A stretch of 64,000 nucleotides of DNA from 66-474 sp035281745 (lineage in GTDB: Bacteria; Pseudomonadota; Gammaproteobacteria; Xanthomonadales; Rhodanobacteraceae), in assembly GCA_035281745.1 (NCBI GenBank), contig DATEDI010000040.1:62001-126000 (forward strand). The letters are read 5' to 3'. A program made the translations under genes and the position numbers. Under the pieces are notes generated by a model, which did no database searches, was not told the origin of the DNA, and saw only the letters and a list, made by a program, of their open reading frames with translations. Position 1 is the first letter of the stretch. Each line of letters begins with the position of its first letter. Of the stretch, positions 33,108-40,875 are shown piece after piece.

Positions 33108-34051
33108 ATGCCGTAGCGCCCGCGCAGGCAGCCGCACAGGCGCAGGCGCCGATCGAAACGCTGTACCTGATCGACGCCAGCATGTACGTGTTCCGGGCCT
33201 GGCATTCGATGCCGAATGTGTTCTTCGACACCGACGGCGCACCGGTCAATGCTGTGCACGGCTTCGCGCGCTTCCTGCTGGATTTCGTGGAACGCACGCG
33301 CGCCCGTCACGCCGTCGCCGCGTTCGACATCGCGCTCACCAGTTCCTTCCGCAACGCCATCTATCCCGCCTACAAGGCCAATCGCGATCCCGCCCCGCCC
33401 GAACTGAAGCGCCAGTTCGAATACTGCCGCGAGCTGGCTGCCGCGTTCGGGCTGGTCGTGCTGGCCGACGCCGCCTACGAGGCCGATGATTTGATCGGCA
33501 GCGTGCTGGTCGCGATGCACGCGCACGGCTTGCGTTCCGTGATCGTGTCCGCGGACAAGGATTTCGGACAGCTGCTGCACCACGACGCCGAACAATGGGA
33601 TTACGCGCGCGGCCATCGCTGGGGCGCCGCGGGCGTGCCGGCGCGCCTCGGCGTCGAAGCACACCAGGTCATCGACTTCCTCGCGCTCACGGGCGATGCC
33701 ATCGACAACATTCCCGGCGTGCCGGGCGTCGGACCCAAGAGCGCAGCGGCCCTGCTGGCGCATTTCGGTTCGCTCGATACGCTGCTTGCGCGTCTCGACG
33801 AGGTGCCGTTCCTGCGGGTGCGCGGTGCCGCGGCGCTGGCCGTGAAATTGCGCACCCACGCCGAACAGGCGCGCCTGTCGCAGCGGCTGGCCTGCATCGC
33901 GCTGGATGCGCCGGTGCCGGGTCATCCCGACAGTTTGCTGCGCCGTGCCGCGGACCTTGTCGTACTGGATACGCTGTGCGAGCGATTGCGGATCGGTCCG
34001 CTCACCCGTGAGCGCGCGCGGAAACTGTTGCAGCTGGAGTCGGTGGCATGA
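33104..34051 (+). CDS. Stand-alone 5'-3' exonuclease (Pol I N-terminal domain-like)
   Basis: A 315-residue FEN-family nuclease resembling the 5'-3' exonuclease domain of DNA polymerase I. The resolvase-like N-domain carries the metal-binding acidic residues in LYLIDASMYVFRA (near residue 22), FDIALTSSFRNAIYPAYKANR and AAYEADDLIGSVL, then VSADKDFGQLL. The helix-hairpin-helix IDNIPGVPGVGPKSAAALL (near residue 200) binds DNA. No polymerase domain is attached. It likely acts in flap or primer removal, or repair. It is coupled by four-base overlaps to both neighbours. Confidence 0.92.
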   Translation: MNAVAPAQAAAQAQAPIETLYLIDASMYVFRAWHSMPNVFFDTDGAPVNAVHGFARFLLDFVERTRARHAVAAFDIALTSSFRNAIYPAYKANRDPAPPELKRQFEYCRELAAAFGLVVLADAAYEADDLIGSVLVAMHAHGLRSVIVSADKDFGQLLHHDAEQWDYARGHRWGAAGVPARLGVEAHQVIDFLALTGDAIDNIPGVPGVGPKSAAALLAHFGSLDTLLARLDEVPFLRVRGAAALAVKLRTHAEQARLSQRLACIALDAPVPGHPDSLLRRAADLVVLDTLCERLRIGPLTRERARKLLQLESVA

Positions 34052-34608
34052 TCCGCAACAGCCGCATTCCCGCCGTGGCCGACGCGCCCGCCGAAGTGCT
34101 GTACGCAGGCCGTTGGCTGACGCTGAAGCAACGCGGCCACTGGGAATTCGTCGAACGCAACAACCCGCAAGGCGCGGTGATCATCGTCGCGGTGACGCCG
34201 GAAGATCGCGTGCTGTTCGTCGAACAATTCCGCGTGCCCATCCGCCAGTTCACCATCGAAATGCCCGCCGGCCTGATCGGCGACGCCGGCCACGATTCCG
34301 ATCAGGACGCCGCCGAAACCGCGCGGCGCGAACTGGAAGAAGAAACCGGTTGGAGCTGCGGCCGCGTCGAGCTGCTGCATTCGGGGCCCTCGTCGGCCGG
34401 CATGAGCACCGAGATGATGCACTTCGTGCGTGCACTGGACCTGCGCAAGGTCGGTGACGGCGGCGGCGACGAAACCGAAGACATCGTCGTCCACGAGGTG
34501 CCGTGCAACGAAGCCGGCGCGTGGCTGCGCGGGATGTTCGCCAAGGGTTATTCGATCGATCCCAAGCTGTTCGCGGGGCTGTGGTTCCTCGACCACGCCG
34601 GCGATTGA
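34048..34608 (+). CDS. NUDIX hydrolase (ADP-ribose pyrophosphatase-like)
   Basis: A 186-residue NUDIX hydrolase. The Nudix box begins at GLIGDAGHDSDQDAAETA near residue 73 and ends RRELEEETGW, with the catalytic EExE glutamates present. The 4-residue insertion (HDSD) after the first Gly lengthens the loop compared with the standard GX5EX7REUXEEXGU spacing. QFRVPIRQFTIEMPAGLIG resembles ADP-ribose/NDP-sugar pyrophosphatases. The start overlaps the exonuclease stop. It is the last gene of the three-gene operon and converges with the B3 beta-lactamase-like gene. Confidence 0.9.
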   Translation: MIRNSRIPAVADAPAEVLYAGRWLTLKQRGHWEFVERNNPQGAVIIVAVTPEDRVLFVEQFRVPIRQFTIEMPAGLIGDAGHDSDQDAAETARRELEEETGWSCGRVELLHSGPSSAGMSTEMMHFVRALDLRKVGDGGGDETEDIVVHEVPCNEAGAWLRGMFAKGYSIDPKLFAGLWFLDHAGD

Positions 34609-34609
34609 A

Positions 34610-35509
34610 TCATTTCGCCGTAGTGCGTTCGCGCACCAGTTGCGCATCCAATCCCTTGCCCGCTGCCACGGCGTAGGCGCGGCATGCCCCGTCATCGACC
34701 AGCGGTGCGACATCGTCGGGCGATTTGCGGCGCGCGACACGCTCCCAGAAGTCACTGGCGCCCGGATGCGGCGTCAGCAGAATGTCGCACGGCAGTGCAG
34801 ACACGCTCGCGATCGATCGGCGAAATGCCGCCACGTAGGGCGGATGGTCGTTGAAGCGATAACCCGGCGCTGCCAGCGCGGTCAGGCTGTCGACGTAGGC
34901 GATGTGAAGGCAACGCCCAGCTTCGCATGAAGTCCAGGTCCACGAAGTGCTGCCGGGCGTATGGCCGGGCGTGTAATGCGCGGTGACGACCACGTCCCCC
35001 AAGTGCAAGGTCTCGCCATCGCGCACCACGCGAACCCGTTTCACCGGCGTGTAGGTCAGCCCGAACCCGTACTGTGGATCGGGCGGATAGGCGCCGCCCG
35101 CTTCCAGCTCCCTGGCGCCCTCTGCGCTGGCCAGCACCTGGGCACCACTGGCGCGTTGCAACGCCGCGATGCCACCCGCGTGATCGGCATGCGCATGCGA
35201 ATTGAAGATCCATTTGATGTCGTGCACGTGGAACCCGAGTTCGCGCAGATGCGCCTCGATCTGCGGCGCCGATTCGGGCAAATCGCCGTCGAACAGCGCC
35301 AATCCCTTTCCGGTATCGACGAGAATCGCCGAGAGGCCGTGTGGCCCCACGTACCAGGTGTTGCCGTAGATGCGAAACGGCTTTTGTGGCGCATTCCATG
35401 CGATGCGCGTCTTGTCGAAGGACGGGGCGGACGAAGTTGACGCGCCGTACACGCCGGGCGGAATCAGACAGCAACCGGCGACAAAGACCAGCAGGCTACG
35501 CAGGATCAT
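34610..35509 (-). CDS. Subclass B3 metallo-beta-lactamase-like protein
   Basis: A 299-residue exported MBL-fold protein. A signal peptide spans roughly residues 1-22. The zinc motif HAHADHAGG (His105, His107, Asp109, His110), the downstream HYTPGHTPGS histidine and the late histidine in LLTPHPGASDF match subclass B3 (L1/FEZ type). The GNTWYVGPHGLSAILVDT strand is also B3-like. Chromosomal B3 enzymes are common in environmental bacteria of this group; activity on antibiotics must be tested. The ATG is preferred to a TTG five codons upstream. Confidence 0.88.
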   Translation of the reverse strand: MILRSLLVFVAGCCLIPPGVYGASTSSAPSFDKTRIAWNAPQKPFRIYGNTWYVGPHGLSAILVDTGKGLALFDGDLPESAPQIEAHLRELGFHVHDIKWIFNSHAHADHAGGIAALQRASGAQVLASAEGARELEAGGAYPPDPQYGFGLTYTPVKRVRVVRDGETLHLGDVVVTAHYTPGHTPGSTSWTWTSCEAGRCLHIAYVDSLTALAAPGYRFNDHPPYVAAFRRSIASVSALPCDILLTPHPGASDFWERVARRKSPDDVAPLVDDGACRAYAVAAGKGLDAQLVRERTTAK

Positions 35510-35584
35510 CCGGCGATTCCGCAAAGACGAAGTGCGAAATGTATCCGCTCATCCCGACCGGAATATGACAGAACGCTGACAAGA

Positions 35585-36637
35585 TCACTGCGCCTGACGC
35601 GGCTCGGGCCGGCCGAGGCGCCAGCGCCACACGGCCACCGCGACCGCCGCCAGGGCGACCAGGATCAGGATCGCAGCAGCCTGCGTGCGCACATCGAACC
35701 AGAACGCCGCTGCGAGAACCGCCAGCGGAATCACCGCGATCGCCAGCGCCAGCAGGCGATCACCTCGCCGCGCGCGCGGCAGCAGCAGGGCCGCGCCCGC
35801 CCACGCCAACAGCAGTGCGAGGACGCGCCTTGCCCATTTGAAATGCGGCGGCTGCGGCGCGTCGGTCAAGACATCGGTCAACGAATGCTTCCCCAGCAGC
35901 ACCTGCGCGATCGCATCGCCCGCCGGATTGCTGGCCGGCACCAGCGTGCCGCCGTCGTCCCGCGCGAACACCGTGAGGTGCGCGGGCGCGATGCGCATCC
36001 AGCTGACACGCAAATCGCCGACCTGGGGATGGTCGGGATTCGCACTGGTGATCAGTGTGCCGTCGTGGGCTTGAAACGTCGCGGTCATGTTCGGTGGCAC
36101 GTGCGCGAGATCCGGCGCGAACGGTTCGGCGCCATCGATCATGCGCACCAGTGCCGGCGCCAGCTTGAACCCCGCCACAACAACGTCGGGCGAATCGAAC
36201 CGCACGGCGTTGATCGGAAAAGCGCCGGGGTTGGCATGGCCCGCGGGATTGCCGAATGCGGTCGAATCGATCGGTTGATCGAACCAGTCCATTTCGTAAC
36301 TGCGCTGTCCGCCATAGCGCATCTCTTTCCACTGGAACATTTCCACCTTGCGCAGCAACGCCGGCGCATCGACCGAAACGCCGAACTGCGCATCGCGCGC
36401 GGGCGTTTTCACCTCTGGTGCCCCGACCGCCAGCACCAACTTGCCGTTGGCGGACGGGCCCGGCACCGCGACGGCACCGGTCAACACGAATCCGCCCAGG
36501 GCATCTTCGCCCATCGCACGCAGCCGGTCGGCGTGTTCGGTGAACCCGAGCAGCAGCAATCCCAGCAGCAGCAACACCGCGCCTGACAGCGCAGCGTTTC
36601 GCGAAGCATGATCGACGAGTGCGGAGAAGCGGCTCAC
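35585..36637 (-). CDS. TMEM43 family membrane protein
   Basis: A 350-residue protein of the TMEM43 (LUMA) family, better known from animals; the bacterial role is unknown. Helix 1 (ALSGAVLLLLGLLLLGF) lies near residues 16-32. A large soluble region (about 45-265) contains VEMFQWKEMRYGGQRSYEM and PINAVRFDSPDVVVAGFKL. Three helices close to the C-terminus span about 270-340. The start is a GTG, 9 bases after the upstream MBL gene stops, so the two are co-transcribed. Confidence 0.85.
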   Translation of the reverse strand: MSRFSALVDHASRNAALSGAVLLLLGLLLLGFTEHADRLRAMGEDALGGFVLTGAVAVPGPSANGKLVLAVGAPEVKTPARDAQFGVSVDAPALLRKVEMFQWKEMRYGGQRSYEMDWFDQPIDSTAFGNPAGHANPGAFPINAVRFDSPDVVVAGFKLAPALVRMIDGAEPFAPDLAHVPPNMTATFQAHDGTLITSANPDHPQVGDLRVSWMRIAPAHLTVFARDDGGTLVPASNPAGDAIAQVLLGKHSLTDVLTDAPQPPHFKWARRVLALLLAWAGAALLLPRARRGDRLLALAIAVIPLAVLAAAFWFDVRTQAAAILILVALAAVAVAVWRWRLGRPEPRQAQ

Positions 36638-36646
36638 GCCGCGAGC

Positions 36647-37516
36647 TTACAGCGCCATGCCCGAAAAGTGGGCCTGTCGATCGGCCACGCCATAGCGGCC
36701 ACGCTCGTCGCGTTGCGGCACCGCCATCGCCGTCGCGTGGTCGTGCGTGAAAAACAATCGCACGCCGCGCGCCAGTTTGTCGTCGAGGAACGCGCGCTTT
36801 TCATCGATCAATGCTTCCGGGGCGCGGTCGTAGCCCATCGTCACCGGCAGGTGCACCCACGGCGTACCGGGGATCAGGTCGGCGCAATACACCACACCGC
36901 CCCGATCATGCGGGCCGACAACTTCGGACAGCATCAACCCCGGCGTGTGGCCCTGCGAATAGTGGAAACGCACCGCCTTGCCGAGCACGTGCGAATGCCC
37001 GCCCTCCACTTTTTCCAGCCGGCCGCTCTGCTCCAGCATTTCCGCGACACCGGGGATGAAGGATGCGCGGTCGCGCGGGTGAGGATGCATCGCGCGTTGC
37101 CAATGTTCCGAGCCCACCACGTAGGTCGCGTTCGGGAACAACAGGCGCAATGGCGCGTTCTCCTCCCACGCCGCCAGCAGGCCGCCGACGTGGTCGAAGT
37201 GCAGATGCGACAGCACCACCACGTCGATGTCCTCGTGCGTCAGCCCGGCGGCCTTCAACGAATCGAGCAGCACGTGCCGGTCTTCGACCACGCCGTAGCG
37301 CTCGCGCAGCTTCGGCTCGAAGAACGCGCCGATGCCCGTTTCGAACAAAACGTTGCGGCCATCCAGATCGGTCGCCAGCAGGCAGCGGCACGCCAGCGGA
37401 ATGCGATTCTGGTCGTCAGCCTCGATCCACTTCGACCACATCGCTTTAGGAGCATTTCCGAACATGGCGCCCCCGTCCAGGCGCTGGGAATTTCCATCAA
37501 TCGACCAAAGCTTCAT
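36647..37516 (-). CDS. MBL fold metallo-hydrolase (quorum-quenching lactonase-like group)
   Basis: A 289-residue cytoplasmic metallo-hydrolase. It starts MKLWSIDGNSQRLDGGAMF. The zinc motif is SHLHFDHVGG near residue 112, with further ligands in HYSQGHTPG (near 184), YCADLIPG and FTHDHATAM. The overall layout resembles the AHL-lactonase/AttM-like branch, but substrate cannot be assigned. It precedes the TMEM43 gene by 9 bases. A fragment of a second copy of its N-terminus lies directly upstream. Confidence 0.88.
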   Translation of the reverse strand: MKLWSIDGNSQRLDGGAMFGNAPKAMWSKWIEADDQNRIPLACRCLLATDLDGRNVLFETGIGAFFEPKLRERYGVVEDRHVLLDSLKAAGLTHEDIDVVVLSHLHFDHVGGLLAAWEENAPLRLLFPNATYVVGSEHWQRAMHPHPRDRASFIPGVAEMLEQSGRLEKVEGGHSHVLGKAVRFHYSQGHTPGLMLSEVVGPHDRGGVVYCADLIPGTPWVHLPVTMGYDRAPEALIDEKRAFLDDKLARGVRLFFTHDHATAMAVPQRDERGRYGVADRQAHFSGMAL

Positions 37517-37677
37517 GCCAAAAACTCCAGCGCGTTGCCACGCGATTCGCCGGGAGCGAATCCGGACGCCGCAGGCGGACCTGAGCACAGCGGAGGGCGA
37601 GGCACGGGGACGTGCCGAGCAAACATCGCGCCGCCGTCCAGTTTCCGGGTGTTGCCTTCGATCGAATAGAGCTTCAT
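37513..37677 (-). pseudogene. Remnant of a duplicated MBL hydrolase gene (first 19 codons)
   Basis: The frame begins MKLYSIEGNTRKLDGGAMF, which matches the first 19 residues of the next gene (MKLWSIDGNSQRLDGGAMF) at 13 positions. It then turns into unrelated Pro/Arg-rich sequence (ARHVPVPRPPLCSG) and stops at the ATG of the intact copy. It looks like the trace of a tandem duplication, most of which was deleted. The fragment might still act as a translated leader. Confidence 0.7.
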
Positions 37678-37725
37678 GCGACACGCCGCGTTGGATTGCC
37701 GATGCAATGATATTTGGCGGCAAAT

Positions 37726-37759
37726 ACTGCGACCCCTTCGCACGCGAAGGGGTCGCAGT
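37726..37759. terminator. Long GC-rich hairpin between degP and the MBL cluster
   Basis: A nearly perfect 16-bp inverted repeat (ACTGCGACCCCTTCGC with its complement and almost no loop) lies 39 bases after the degP stop codon. The plus strand continues TTTCATTTTTTC, but no plus-strand gene leads into it. On the minus strand, the useful direction for degP, no T-run follows. It may protect the degP mRNA 3' end or be a repeat remnant. Confidence 0.5.
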
Positions 37760-37798
37760 TTCATTTTTTCAGGTCCCGAGTCCCCGGGTCTCGAAAAT

Positions 37799-39247
37799 TT
37801 ACTTCTCTGGCACGCTGATCGCGACGAATTGATTCTGTCCCTGGCGCGAGACCAGCAACAGCACCGTGCTGCCCGCCTTCACGTTCGCGGTCTCGCGGCG
37901 GAACTCGGAAACGCTGTTCACGGGTTGATTGCCGACGCGCAGTATCACGTCGCCGGACGACAAACCCGCCCGTGCGGCCGGTCCTTCGACGTCGGTGATC
38001 ACCACCCCGCCCTTGCCGCTGTAACCGAGTTGCTGGCGCATGGCGGCCGTGATGTCCTGTACCGTCAGGCCCAGCAGGTTGCTGCCGCTGGTCGCCGGGG
38101 GCGCTCCCGCGAACAGTTCCTGCGACAGGCCGTTGCGCGGCATCTCGGCGACCTTGACCTTGACCGTCATGGGTTTGCCGTCGCGCAGGATGTTGAGGGT
38201 CGCCTCGGTACCGGGCGCGGTCATCGCAACCGCGGGCGGCAGTTGCGCCGAGTCGTAGATCTTCTTGCCGTTGAATCCGGTGATCACGTCGCCGACTTTC
38301 AGACCGGCCTTGGCCGCCGGACTGTCCGGTTGTATCTGTGCGACCAGCGCGCCGTTTTCATCGGCAAGATGCATGGCCTTGGCGGCATCACTGCTGACGT
38401 TCTGGATGCTGACGCCGATCATGCCGCGGCTGACGAAGCCCTTGGTCTTGAGCTGGCGTTCCGCATCCATCGCAAGATTGATCGGGATCGAGAACGACAG
38501 GCCCATCGCGCCGCCACTGGTCGAGAAGATCTGCGAATTCATGCCCACCACTTGGCCCTGCAGGTTGAACAGCGGACCGCCCGAGTTGCCGCGGTTGATC
38601 GGCACGTCGGTTTGGATGAACGGTACCGCCGGCTGATCCTGTCCACCGAGGCTGCGACCGACGTAACTGACGATGCCCGCACTGACCGAGTGATCGAGGC
38701 CGAACGGGGAGCCTATAGCGACCACCCACTGGCCCGGCTGCAGGTCATCCGAGTTGCCAATCTGCACGGTCGGCAGTTTGGTCGCGTTGATCTTCAGCAG
38801 CGCGATGTCGTAGATCTTGTCCTCACCGATCACTTTCGCGGGGAAGCTGCGGTGATCGGGCAGGTGCACGGTCACCGAATCGGCGTTGGCGACCACGTGG
38901 CGGTTGGTGAGGATGTAGCCGTCGGCGGAAATGACGAAGCCCGAGCCCAGCGACTCGCCGCCGCGATCCGGCCGTTGGAGTTGCGGCCCGAACGGCATGC
39001 CGAAGAAGTGCCGGAAGATTTCCGGCAGCTGCGGTTCCTGCGTTTGCTGCTCACCGGGGTGGTCGTCGCCCATTTCGCTGGCGTGCTTGTAGTGCGCCAC
39101 CACGTTCACCACGGCCGGCCCGTATTTCTGCACGATGCCGGTGAAATCCGGAAGCGCCACCGTCGGTGTCGCCGCCAGCGCCGCGCCAGCGCCGGAAAAA
39201 CACAACAGAACGAATATGGCGGCCATCCGCCTCGCCCGTTTCAACAT
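37799..39247 (-). CDS. degP: Periplasmic serine protease DegP/MucD (HtrA family)
   Basis: A 482-residue periplasmic protease and chaperone that degrades misfolded envelope proteins. A signal peptide spans about residues 1-26. The catalytic triad is in TNRHVVANAD (His), KIYDIALLKI (Asp) and RGNSGGPLFN (Ser). Two PDZ domains follow, beginning near MIGVSIQNV and LLGLTVQDI. The ATG has AGGAG eight bases upstream. It is downstream of rpoE-rseA, the arrangement of the envelope-stress operon in this group. Confidence 0.96.
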   Translation of the reverse strand: MLKRARRMAAIFVLLCFSGAGAALAATPTVALPDFTGIVQKYGPAVVNVVAHYKHASEMGDDHPGEQQTQEPQLPEIFRHFFGMPFGPQLQRPDRGGESLGSGFVISADGYILTNRHVVANADSVTVHLPDHRSFPAKVIGEDKIYDIALLKINATKLPTVQIGNSDDLQPGQWVVAIGSPFGLDHSVSAGIVSYVGRSLGGQDQPAVPFIQTDVPINRGNSGGPLFNLQGQVVGMNSQIFSTSGGAMGLSFSIPINLAMDAERQLKTKGFVSRGMIGVSIQNVSSDAAKAMHLADENGALVAQIQPDSPAAKAGLKVGDVITGFNGKKIYDSAQLPPAVAMTAPGTEATLNILRDGKPMTVKVKVAEMPRNGLSQELFAGAPPATSGSNLLGLTVQDITAAMRQQLGYSGKGGVVITDVEGPAARAGLSSGDVILRVGNQPVNSVSEFRRETANVKAGSTVLLLVSRQGQNQFVAISVPEK

Positions 39248-39288
39248 GACTTTCTCCTCATCCGATCAATATGCAAAATCATTCCGCC

Positions 39289-39316
39289 GTCGCGCGCGAA
39301 AATCGTCGCGCGCGAC
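39289..39316 (-). promoter_or_regulatory. Strong hairpin between rseA and degP
   Basis: A perfect 11-bp GC-rich stem (GTCGCGCGCGA and complement) with a 6-base loop lies 42 bases before the degP start, with no T-run. It could pause transcription or set an mRNA processing point that uncouples degP from rpoE-rseA. Confidence 0.45.
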
Positions 39317-39398
39317 AGGGCGCACCGGCAAACGATGCGTGTTCGAACAACGTGTCGGCACGCTGGAATCCGCCCGCGTCATCCGCGGTCGCGCGACT

Positions 39399-40067
39399 TC
39401 AGTGCCGCGCCGCGGAGGCGCTGGAGGACGGCGGCTCCGGCAGCAACACGATCGAGAATGGCAAGGCCGCCTGGCTGGTCTGCTGGAATGACGCGTAAGG
39501 CGACACCTCGTCGCGCGCGTAGGTGGCGCGACGCAGGTAATCGGGCTGCATCAAACCGGTGCCGTACACGACATTGGCCGAAGCCGGTTGTGCCGAAAGC
39601 ACGGTGGGCTGGCGCGACAGCAGCCACGGCGGCGTGACCGGATTGGGCGCGGGCGATGTTTCGGCCAACGAAGTGGACACGGCGGAGTTCGCGGCGGAAC
39701 GGCTTTGCGCGACCGGCGCCAGTGCATCGCCGCGGGGACCCGGTACGTTCAACATCAATGCGGCGACCGCGACACCGGCGGCAATCGCACCGCCGCCCAT
39801 GTAACGTGCCCAATGGCGCTGGCGCGCCGGCGGCGCAGCCTCGACCTGCAAGGCCGTGGCCACGCGTGCGGCGAAATCGTTGTCGCGCTTCGGCGCCGAC
39901 ATCCGCGCCGAATCGGAGGCGAGGCAGGCCCGGATCAGATGCCAGCGCGACCACGCAGCAGACAGTTCGGGGTCGTGATCGAGGCGCCGCAACAGGAATC
40001 GGGTCGGCTCGGCGGCCAGTTCACCGTCCATGAGGGCGGAAAGGTCTTCGCGGCTGGTCGGATCCAT
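39399..40067 (-). CDS. rseA: Anti-sigma-E factor RseA
   Basis: A 222-residue membrane anti-sigma factor that holds RpoE inactive until envelope stress triggers its cleavage. The N-terminal RseA domain (about 1-75) has REDLSALMDGELAAEPTRFL and a following WSRWHLIRACL segment. One helix lies near residues 96-114 (YMGGGAIAAGVAVAALML), and a low-complexity periplasmic tail follows. It lies 33 bases after rpoE. A GTG directly before the chosen ATG is an equivalent start. Confidence 0.92.
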   Translation of the reverse strand: MDPTSREDLSALMDGELAAEPTRFLLRRLDHDPELSAAWSRWHLIRACLASDSARMSAPKRDNDFAARVATALQVEAAPPARQRHWARYMGGGAIAAGVAVAALMLNVPGPRGDALAPVAQSRSAANSAVSTSLAETSPAPNPVTPPWLLSRQPTVLSAQPASANVVYGTGLMQPDYLRRATYARDEVSPYASFQQTSQAALPFSIVLLPEPPSSSASAARH

Positions 40068-40100
40068 CACCTTGTACCTCTTGCTGCACTCATCGCAAAA

Positions 40101-40769
40101 TCAGGTTTCATCGTTGGACAACAGCGGTCGCAGTTTTTCATCGATGGCTTCGCGGGCGCGGAAAATGCGCGAACGCACGGTGCCGATCGGACATTTCATG
40201 CGTTCGGCGATTTCCTCGTAGGAAAGGCCATCGACCTCGCGCAGGGTGATCGCATCGCGCAATTCCTCGGGCAACTTTTCGACCGTGGCGAAGACGGTTT
40301 GTTCAATCTCGTGGCGGGCCAGTTCGTGTTCCGGGGTGGCCTCGTCGCGCAAGCGGGCGCCGGCGTCGTACTGCACCGCGGTATCCGCGTCGATGTCTTC
40401 GGCGGGCGGACGGCGGCCCTGGGCGACCAGGTGATTCTTGGCGGTATTCACGGCGATCTTGTACATCCAGGTATAAAAAGCGCTGTCGCCACGGAACGCG
40501 CCGATCGCGCGGTAGGCGCGGATGAAGGCTTCCTGCGCCACATCCTCGCACTCGCTCCAGTCGTGCACGTACCTCGACACCAGGCCGATGATCTTGTGCT
40601 GGTATTTCCGGACCAGCAGGTCGAACGCCTTGTTGTCGCCCTTGCGCACGCGCGCCACCAAGGCACGATCGGTTTCCACATCGCCCATCCGGGCGGCACT
40701 CCCTGATGCGCCGGAGGTGACATGCACCTCCGTCTGACCGCGCTTCGCGCGCGAAAGTTCATCCGCCAT
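40101..40769 (-). CDS. rpoE: RNA polymerase sigma factor RpoE (sigma-E)
   Basis: The envelope-stress sigma factor, 222 residues from the chosen ATG. Region 2 has FDLLVRKYQHKIIGLVSRYV, ECEDVAQEAFIRAYRA and AFYTWMYKIAVNTAKNHL. Region 4 has LPEELRDAITLREVDGLSYE and ERMKCPIGTVRSRIFRARE. The long AEDIDADTAVQYDAG linker is typical of RpoE in this group. The start is uncertain: the N-terminal 27 residues are non-conserved, and an ATG at 40688 (MGDVETDRALV) matches the core family start. It is followed by rseA and degP. Confidence 0.95.
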   Translation of the reverse strand: MADELSRAKRGQTEVHVTSGASGSAARMGDVETDRALVARVRKGDNKAFDLLVRKYQHKIIGLVSRYVHDWSECEDVAQEAFIRAYRAIGAFRGDSAFYTWMYKIAVNTAKNHLVAQGRRPPAEDIDADTAVQYDAGARLRDEATPEHELARHEIEQTVFATVEKLPEELRDAITLREVDGLSYEEIAERMKCPIGTVRSRIFRAREAIDEKLRPLLSNDET

Positions 40770-40875
40770 AGTCATCCCGCAACCCTTGAACCGCAACCTT
40801 CACCATGATGGTTGGGCCTGTTCGCCTCCGGATCAAGCCTAGCGCGGCGCGAAGGCCGCCACCAAGTGCGGAAGG

